Below are positions 8,701 to 16,700 of a stretch of DNA of 42,330 nucleotides, one piece after another. Origin of the DNA: Ruminococcus flavefaciens (GTDB lineage Bacteria; Bacillota; Clostridia; Oscillospirales; Ruminococcaceae); assembly GCA_023663905.1 (NCBI GenBank), contig JAMPGO010000009.1, forward strand, positions 1-42,330, in the 5' to 3' direction. Numbering within the stretch: the first letter of the stretch is position 1; each line of letters begins with the position of its first letter. The notes below the pieces were generated by a model. It saw nothing but the letters and a program-made list of their open reading frames with translations, was not told the DNA's origin and did not search any database. Position numbers and translations under genes: made by a program.

Positions 8701-10730
8701 GGAATCACAATGCTTTCAAGGGATGTGCAGTTGCGGAAAATCTCGGAGTGCAGAACCGTTATGCTGTCGGGAATTTTTATTTCTGTCAGGCTTGTGCAGT
8801 CGTAGAATGCTCCTGAGCCGATTTCCGAAACGCTTTCAGGGATTTCGATTGACTGAAGCGAACGGCACGCACGGAATGCTTCGGAGGAGATTTCAGATAC
8901 GCCTTCGGGAATCACCACTTTTGTAAGCGACGGCATTTCCGCAAATATTCCTTTCGGGATGACTTCCATTTTTTCGGGAAGCGTGATTTCCGTAATGCCT
9001 TTGCAGTTATAAAAGATTCTGTCGCCTGTTGTCTGAAGTCCGGCAGGAAGAACGACTTCTGTCAGTGCGTTACATCCTGCAAAAGCGTATTTTTCGATGT
9101 TTGTGATTGTATCGGGCATTGTTATTTCCGCAAGCTTCGGGCAGTTATAGAACGCATATTCAGGAATTTCCGTTACGCTCTCGGGTATTGTAATGCTTTC
9201 AAGCGATGTACAGTCACGGAATACCGAGCTTCCAAGAGAAACAACGCTTTTCGGTATCACAATATCAGTGAGGGATGTGCAGTTCTGGAAAAATCCGTAC
9301 TCGCTGAAAGGCAGTGCGGTTATATTCTTTGAAAGCCTGATGTCCGTCATTTTCGTACAGGATACGAAACATCCTCCGCCTATTTCAGTAACGCTGTCGG
9401 GAATAACCACGCTTACAAGTCCCTGACATTCAAAGAATGCCTGCGAGCCTATGGAAACAACAGTATCGGGAATAACCATTTCCGTCAGCGCTTTACAGCG
9501 GTAGAACGCACGGCTTCCGATTTCTTCAACTTCGCCCTCAAATGTTATGTCGGCAAGAGAGTTATTGCCCTCAAAACAGCGGTCGCCGATTCTTTTTACA
9601 CCTTTCGGGATTGTTATTTCTGTAAGCGCATTTGCATAGAAAGCTCCGTCGCCGATTGATTCACAGCGACCTTCAAACGTTACGGATGAGAGTGCGGAAC
9701 AGTTTGAGAATGCCCAGTTTCCGAGAGATACACCGTCGGGAAGGCTTATTGACTTGATTGCACTGCAGTAGTTGAAAGCGTTTTCGTCGATTGTTTTGAC
9801 GGTTGACGGAATTGAAATTGAAGCAATCTGACTACAGCTATAGAAACAGCTGTTGCCGATAGTATCAAGCTCTTCGGGAAATACAACATACTGGAGATTT
9901 CCGCAGTATGCAAACGTATGCGTTCCGAGAGTAGCGGTTTTTCCCTCAAATATTACTTTGTTGAGCTTCTGGCAGTTAGAGAATGTACTACTGCCAAAAG
10001 TCACATTATCGGGGAAGCTCATATATTCAAGCGCATTGCAGTATGAAAATGCCGAATCGCCAAGCGTAATATTTGCAGGAAGCACAATTCTTGTGAGTGC
10101 GTCACATTTATAGAAGCAATAGTTTCCTATTGATTCAACAGAATCGGGAATCGTTATGCCGAGAAGTGCGGGGCATTCATTGAATGCACTTGTGCCTATT
10201 GATACGAGATTCTTCGACAGCGAAATACTTACGAGATTATTGCAGGAACAGAATGCCTCATCGCCGATTGTTTCAACGGAATCGGGAATCGTTATTTCTT
10301 TTAAGCTGTCGCAGTCACGGAAAGCCCTTGTGCCGATTGTTTTCACGGTTTCGGGAATGGTTATTTCAGTGATTGCCGTGTTTCTGTAGAAAACACTGTT
10401 TCCGATTGCCGTGACCTCATTGCCTTCGAGCGTATCGGGGATTTTTACTACGGTATCTGTACCCGTGTAGCCTGTTATGGTTACGCCGTTCTCGTCAATC
10501 GTATACTTGAACACTTCTTCCGCTTCGGTCTCATCCGCAGTAATTTCTACTGCGGAGAGAGTTGCGGAAAGGTCGTCGGTTACAATGTTTTCGTCGGGAA
10601 CAGAAGCAGGAACAGCGACGGGAAGCGCTTCGTTCGCTCCTGTTATGATATTCGTACTCAGCGGAAGCGATGCGGTCGTAACCGATACGCTTAATATCGC
10701 TGAAAGCAGTTTTTTGTTGATTTTTTTCAT
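5760..10730 (-). CDS. Giant secreted BspA-type leucine-rich-repeat protein
   Basis: The 1656-residue protein starts with a signal peptide (MKKINKKLLSAILSVSVTTA). The rest is almost wholly BspA/LRR_5 repeats of about 23 residues (consensus like SLTEITIPDSVTSIGEGAF with a conserved Cys). There are three blocks, each with its own N-cap and C-cap: about 73-1107, 1115-1410 and 1415-1644. The caps are recognisable as YTIDENGVTITG, YYIDGEGVVIT and YTLYDDYAVI at the starts and as Gly-x-Ala-x-Ser-x-Ala-Tyr-Ala-type helices ending the blocks. It ends in an acidic EPEEEE tail with no dockerin or anchor. The ATG overlaps the upstream gene's TGA as ATGA (10727-10730), and AGGTGG lies just upstream inside that gene, so translation is coupled. 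BspA proteins of other bacteria bind host matrix or mediate adhesion; this role is inferred here. Confidence 0.93.
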   Translation of the reverse strand: MKKINKKLLSAILSVSVTTASLPLSTNIITGANEALPVAVPASVPDENIVTDDLSATLSAVEITADETEAEEVFKYTIDENGVTITGYTGTDTVVKIPDTLEGNEVTAIGNSVFYRNTAITEITIPETVKTIGTRAFRDCDSLKEITIPDSVETIGDEAFCSCNNLVSISLSKNLVSIGTSAFNECPALLGITIPDSVESIGNYCFYKCDALTRIVLPANITLGDSAFSYCNALEYMSFPDNVTFGSSTFSNCQKLNKVIFEGKTATLGTHTFAYCGNLQYVVFPEELDTIGNSCFYSCSQIASISIPSTVKTIDENAFNYCSAIKSISLPDGVSLGNWAFSNCSALSSVTFEGRCESIGDGAFYANALTEITIPKGVKRIGDRCFEGNNSLADITFEGEVEEIGSRAFYRCKALTEMVIPDTVVSIGSQAFFECQGLVSVVIPDSVTEIGGGCFVSCTKMTDIRLSKNITALPFSEYGFFQNCTSLTDIVIPKSVVSLGSSVFRDCTSLESITIPESVTEIPEYAFYNCPKLAEITMPDTITNIEKYAFAGCNALTEVVLPAGLQTTGDRIFYNCKGITEITLPEKMEVIPKGIFAEMPSLTKVVIPEGVSEISSEAFRACRSLQSIEIPESVSEIGSGAFYDCTSLTEIKIPDSITVLHSEIFRNCTSLESIVIPENVTAIENYAFYSCPKITEVDIPKNVTTIGNFAFASCSALASVTVPDGVESIGEGAFASCSSLTSFTMPDSVTTLGGAVFEFCTSLTDVKISENVESLPHRNHGSYYSQHNGMFEGCTSLEKIVIPDSVTSLGYECFNGCTALTDVTLSANLETVSGAEFYNCKALEEIVIPAPLKNLSEEMFRGCTSLKSISFAKGTVLETIGRSAFYDCTALNDITIPETVTAMGQNVFTNCTSLETINIPANITELNEWTFNGCNSLKTVNFAKKSALATIKAYTFSNCSALEEITLPDRLTGINGYAFSGCTSLAEITIPDSVSAMDIAVFENCTSLAKAVLPSSLTAISERLFNGCTSLETIKIPDNVKTIAKNAFFGCNNMADAVILNNVSSIAEKAFGYDSDGNLIDGFVIKGYYNSIAQDYAEANEITFELYGERDYSEMCVGYYIDGEGVVITDCDPDAETIEIPDTIEKLPVVKIQAFAFKNASMKSVTIPDTVTVIEKGAFVNCAQLESCTLPEAVTVIPESCFEGCESLTAVEYSDNVTSIGAKAFLDCKPLEAVVIPSALKEMGESAFRNCETLTDLDFTVLKNSVNIPDYAFAGCKNLGNLMLPNNINNIGSHAFYGCENIASVEIERAGWQTIGSYAFAGCTALSELTLNGNINISDFAFLDCPALLDVTLESVGYANSYNGGHQFGYITSEDEEGNIVYETVDDIKIHGWANSNTQSYAINNGLCYVPTGGVEYTLYDDYAVIDKWTENVYNVTIPSQIEGLPVTVVGNDSFKGLNNLTYVYFPATVTEVGSCAFMNSSAYHITMTASVEKIGSNAFYNSRYGDGLTSEFVILGNGVLYDYNGTSDEVTVPENVKRIGEDAFAGHTEIISVTFTSDITGIDGGAFHNCSSLTKIELPDTVKNIAVGAFTGCLSLKTVFTGTDIESIHTYAFHDCGDLTAFYGYAGTYAETFADEHGLYFEALPEKVTEPEEEE

Positions 10731-13700
10731 TGTGCCACCTCGTTTAATAAATCAGAATCAGCATTGCCTATAGAAACAGACGTGTAGTATTTAAGAATCT
10801 TTGAAGCGTCGTCTGCGTCAATCAAGCCGTCGGAATTTACGTCGGCAGATTTCTTCTGACTGTCAGTAAGTACGGATTCCTTGCCTGTGGATGATAATGA
10901 ATATTCATAGAGAACCAGTGAAGCGTCTGTAGCGTCAATCTTGCCGTCCTCGTTTACATCGCCGAGCTTGTATGCCGTTACATCCTGCATTGCTTCGTAT
11001 ACAGTAACCATCTGCGATGTATCACCGACAGAAACGGATACTTTGAGGTCGTCGGTTGCAGTTCCGACATAAGCAGAGAGATTGATTTCCTCCGAAACGC
11101 TCTCGCCTGCGCCTATGCTGTCAGTCTTTACAGTCTTGAGAACGTCGTCGCTCATATGATTCATTATGCTGATTTCAGCAGGTGCGGAAGCAGTACCGTT
11201 GTTGGTAACAGTCACAACAAGAGTGTTGTCATCCTTCTTGGAAGCTTCAACAAAAATGTTGCTGAATCCTGCATTGAATGATGTTGTGTTGTCGTCGGGA
11301 TTGGAATCCTTAATATCTTCCGTTTCAGCCTTTACCGTGAAATCAAGCGATTTTGCCGTATCTATCGGGACATCCACTGTGACTGTGTTCGATTCGCCTG
11401 CGTTGATTACTTCCTCAGAAGTTGTTTCGCACACAACATTGTTCTCGGAATCAAGTACAGTGAGCTTGACGGAATTTATCTTGTTTTCGCCGTTATTCTG
11501 GAGTGCCACATATACGGGAAGCACACCGTCGGAGTATTTGTATTCGTTGTAGCTTGCACTTGCAACAGTCAGGTTTTCAAGTCCGCTGAATGCCGTGAAT
11601 ACAATGCTGTTCTCGCTTTCAACAGCCTTCGTTGTTATGGTAATGTCGTTGCGGTTCATTACTGCATAAATCGTTCCGTCAATGTTTACCGCACTCATAT
11701 TCTCAATGTAACTGCCCTGATTTGTAAGCGCAACTGCACTGCTCCACGCATTATCGGCGCTGTCATAAACAGATTCATAGATTTCTGCGCTGTTGCCGTC
11801 AACCGAACCGCTCCACAGGATTCTGTTGCCGAGAATTTCAAAGTTGCTTGATAAAGTTTCGGGTGCTTCGCTGAATACACGGCTCTTGAATGTAAGATTA
11901 TTCGTCTTTACAAGATTGCCGTCCTCGTACCAGTAAAGGGCTTCCTTATCGTCGTCAACAGCCTGTGCGAATTTTGCGGAATCAATATTTCCGTATGTAA
12001 GCTCGTAAATCTGTCCGTCGTATGTATTTATAGCATTGAGAGTTCTGTCGTCAGTAGTTGTTATATCATTGTCGTTGTCCGTGATATAAACAACGCACAG
12101 TGAATCGTTTACCGCACCTGTTTCGATGTTGGTTACTGCGTTGAGATTATCCGCAAGAATCTGAGGTTCAGACCAGCCGTTGTCCGTGAGTTCGGAAGCC
12201 ATTATGCGGTTTGTATCGTTTGTGCAGAAATAGTCGCTGTTCTCGTTGGAGTTCCATACGGCATATACTCTTCCTCCGACAATTACCACAGAAGGCTTGC
12301 TGTCGTATACGTCTGAATCAGTCGTGAGAAGTTCGGGCTTTTCAAATTTCAGCGTATCTGTATTGAATGCCGATACAGCGATATTCTGTGCGGTTGTCCA
12401 GTCGGTAAGTTCAGCGTCCTTGTCAAGTACAGAAGCCGTATCCTGATAAACAAGATATAACTTTTCGCCGTCTGAATAAAGCTGAGGTGCATAGTCGCCT
12501 GTGCCGTTTGTATCAACCTGTGCAGGTTTGCTCCAAGTACCTGCCTTTTTATCATAAACGCTGTACATAAGACGTAAGCCGTTTATTGCTTCACGTGTGC
12601 TGTCGTTTTCGAGATAAACCATAACAAGCTTATCGCCTACAGCCTGTATCTGCTGTGATGTTACTCCGCTTGAATCCTCTACAATGCTGTTGAGTACCGC
12701 ATAGCCGTTTTCATCGTAGGAGACAGAATCGGTACTGCCCTTCCATACGTTTCCTGTTGCCGTCTGCAAGCTGTAAAGCGATTCGTCAAGTATAGCGTAC
12801 TTGAATCTGCCAGGAGCTTCCTTGGGCTGCCAGTCCCATACAAAGCCTTTTTCCTTGTCGTAAATCTGCAACTCGCTTCCGACAAGCGATTTGCTTACCT
12901 TGAACGGTCCTAAATATGCCTGAACACCGATTTCAAAGGAAGCTGATACGCTGTCAACACCTGTATCGGGATTACCGTTGCTGTCTTTCTTGGTCGTCAG
13001 AAGCGTAGCTGCCAGAGCAAGGCTCATCTGACCGTAGATACCTGCGGCGGCAACTCCTGCAAATCCTACTCCTACGGACGGAGTGAGTGAAAATTCGTTC
13101 TCAAATGTAAGGGTAGCGCTCGGAATAAACTCGTTGTCCTTGAACTGGAGCTTGAAGTCGGCAGTTGCTTTTGCCTCGTCTTTTATCTCAAGCTCACAGG
13201 CAACAGGAATTACACCGACGGCAAGCTGACTTCTGATTGTCGTACCGCCCTCGACTACAACGATAATCTTTCCGCCAAATTCAACGCCGTTTTCCTTTAC
13301 GGATTCTGAGAATCCCTTAGTGCCGGGATATGTGCCGTACATTACACCTGCAATCTTTACGCTTACGCTCCAGGGCTCGTTATAGTCCTGTATCGGGAAT
13401 TTGCTGATAAAGCCTGATTTGTTACCGCTGTTTGCGAAATCGTTGATTAACGAAACAGCGTCCTGATAATCTTTCCACAAATCATCTTCGTCATCTTCGC
13501 CGTAAAGCGTTTTTTCGCCGAGATACAGGATAACGTGACCGTTGTCGTCGGTTTCGATATGTACAGGACTGTTGAAGCCCGAAATCTCAAAGGTTGAACC
13601 GCCGATGAACGGTATTGAAGCATCCGTTCCGAGGTCAAGCTCTCCGCCAAGCTCAAGATTGCCGTTCCACGTTTCAATGCCTGTTTCAACGTTTGTACCA

Positions 13701-16700
13701 CCGCTTGCGATTCCGCCCGAAGTACCGGGTCTTGTGGTAACTGTAGGAGGTGCGACATATGGCGGTTTTTCGGGGCTTAATACTATCATATCAACACCCT
13801 GCATATAGCCTGTATAGGTCTTTATGGTCTTTGTATCAAATCCTGATTTGCTTACTTCCAGACTTGAAGCGGTCTCGGAAATCGGGATGACTGCATAAGC
13901 GCCTTTTTCTGTGGTGTACGTCTTTCCGCCGTAGGTTATTTTTGCACCGTTCATAACCTGACGACCGCTCTGGTCGGCAACAAACAGTACAAATTCTGTG
14001 TCGGGGTCGTAATCGGGAATCTCCGCAAGCTGGTCCATAAGCACAAATTCCTCACTGCTCAGTACATTAAGCGCAACAGGGATATTCGATTCGTTCACAC
14101 GTGTTACAGAAGCGTTGAGAAGCTCGTATCTGTACCTGTATGCCGATTCTTCCTCGTAGAAGCTCGGGGTTTTGTAAATAACGCTGTATGTATATCCCGG
14201 TTCGAGAGTTTCAAAGTCCTCGTCATTCGGCAGAATCTTTACATACTTGCCGTCCTTCATAAGTCTCTTCTGATAGATTACGGGATGTTCTTTCTCAAAT
14301 GCGTTGGAAACTGCTTCGCCCACATTTGTTGACGGACAGTAAATATCAATAGGACTGTTGTTAGTCATTGCAACTTCGTACACAAAGCGGTTCTCGTAAA
14401 GTCTGTCAGGGATATTTACATCAACCGAAACAGCTGATTCGCCGTATACTGTTATTGGCTCGTCAGTCTCGAATACTTCATTGATTTCCTCGTTGAATCT
14501 GTCAAGTATACCGTGATATGAAGCGCTGAGATTATATGTACCCTCTTTGTCGCCTCTGATAATCCAGTCAATTTCCTTGCTCGACTGTCCCTTGATTACG
14601 TCAAAAGATACGTCCTTGTCATAGCTTTTATCAGTCTTGACAAGTGCAAGTCCTTCGGGAAGATTGAGCGAAACTTCGTTGTCGGAGATTGTATACTCTT
14701 CATCGGCATTGTTGTAGACGGTAAGCTTTGCGTGGAAAAATTCCTTCAGGAAGCTTGCGCCGACAGGTACGGTAATCGTTACAACTGTATTGACTGTGTT
14801 TGTATCAGGGTCAACACTGATATATACGGGCTTGGTAACACTTCCGCTACCGCTTCCGCCACCCCAGCTTCCGCCTAATCCGCCGCTGCTCCAGCCTCCA
14901 CCGCCGTTTGTGGCAACAACTTTACCAAGATTGTTTACGTAACATCTCAGGCTCGATGCGGATGCTGTTCCCTTGTATGTAACGTTGAGGTCAACTGCTA
15001 CGATGTGCTGGTTCTGCGGGTCGCTTACGTTTATTCCGACAGCCTTTATCTCGTCGAGAGTCATTCGCTCAACTTCAAAGTCAGCTGTGACAATATCTTC
15101 CTCAACAACAGTGAAGCTCATCTTGTTTTCTTTGCCTGCAAGAATAGTGCAGTTCTTTTCTGTGGGAAGATAGCCGTCGCCGTATACGCCGATTGTGTGG
15201 ATACCTGCCGAAGCCGTGATTTTAGCCGTACCGCTGTTGTCGGTCTTGATTTTCTTCTGCATTTCCGTTCCCAAATCAACATAAACGTAAATGTCAGAAG
15301 CAGGCTTGCCCTCTGTCGTCTTTACAGTGATAACGGATTCGCCGATGAGGGTTCTTTCGAGGACTTCAATAGTCTGTACTTCCGTTGTAGTAAGTCCCTG
15401 CTCGTTCTCGCAGGTGAGAGTTACGTCGTATCTGCCTGTTTCCTTGTACTTATGCACGAATTTCGCATTGGAAGCAGATTTTTCCGTAGCCGACATACCA
15501 TCGCCGAAATCAATCTTCACGGATGTTATGCCGTAGTAGTCATTACAGCCTGTAGCGTCGAAGATATACTCAACACCTTCCTGCTGTGTCGTCTCGCATT
15601 CAAGAGATACTTCGGGAGCGGTGTAAACCTGTACCTGCTGGCTTTCCTTGTATGTCTTGATTCCCGTTGAGCTGTAGGATTCAATTTTGTACGAAATCGT
15701 ACCGTTTGCAGTTGTATCATAATCCTTGAAGGAATATTTGTTAGTCTCGTTCTTCTCGGCTTCAACAGCACCGATTTTCTTCCAGCTTCCTGTATTCACC
15801 TTTTTGTAGATGTAGTAGCCCTGCGATGTCTCATTCTCTTCGGCTGACCAGTCAACGGAAATATATTCCTCAAGCTGTTGAGCCTTCACGGATGTGATAT
15901 TTACCTTGGAGTTGTCAACGGTAAGCTCGACTTCTTTAGCTTCCGATACATTGCCCGATGAATCGACAGCCGTTATTCTTATCTGAACCTTGTCGCTTTC
16001 AAGTGCCGTAAGAGGAATATTCGCCTCCGCAACTGTGTAGTAGTCCTCTATGTCAGTCTTTTCGCTGAATACTTTATATTCGGCAGTAGAGGATGTGCGG
16101 TATTCCATTTTTACGGAATCGAGCTTTACGTTATCGCTGGCAAGTACGGAGATTTTACGGCTCGCTGTACTTAAAATGCCTGTCTCATCAGGGTAAACGC
16201 TCACTATCTCGGGTGCTTCCGTATCCTTTTCAAGCTTGGCAGATACGGCTTTTGACATCGGGCTTTCATTTCCGGCTGCGTCAATTGCTGTCAGCTTATA
16301 ATAATACTGCGTTTCGGGTTCAGCCGTGCGGTCGTAATGATTCAGCACAGAAGCATTGCTCAGAATACAGGTGTATTCGCCGTCCTTGGAAGTGCTTCTG
16401 TAAAGCGAGAATGCAACAGAATCCGCCTTGTTATCAAATGCCTGCCATTTAAGCTGGATTTCATTTGCGTCTGATGATGATTCAAGTGTTGTCGGAGCTT
16501 TCGGAGCTGTCTTGTCAACAATATACTCGTATACTGCCGACGGTTCGCCGATGTTTCCTGCGGTATCGGTTGCAAATGCACGGACATAGATTGTACCGTC
16601 GCTGTAGTCAGCAAGATTCATTTTGTAGGAAGCTCCGAAGTATGTTCCTGCCGATTCGTTTGCTACTACCGCAAGGTCTGTCCATTCTGCTGATTCGCCG

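Noticed and set aside
5760-10730. Regular near-repeats of about 69 bases resembling a repeat array
   Set aside because: They are codons of 23-residue LRR units with diverged sequence, not CRISPR repeats and spacers.
5899-10773. Many + strand open frames of 60-180 codons opposite the giant BspA gene
   Set aside because: They mirror the periodic LRR code on the other strand, have no ribosome binding sites and repeat each other's composition; they are shadows.
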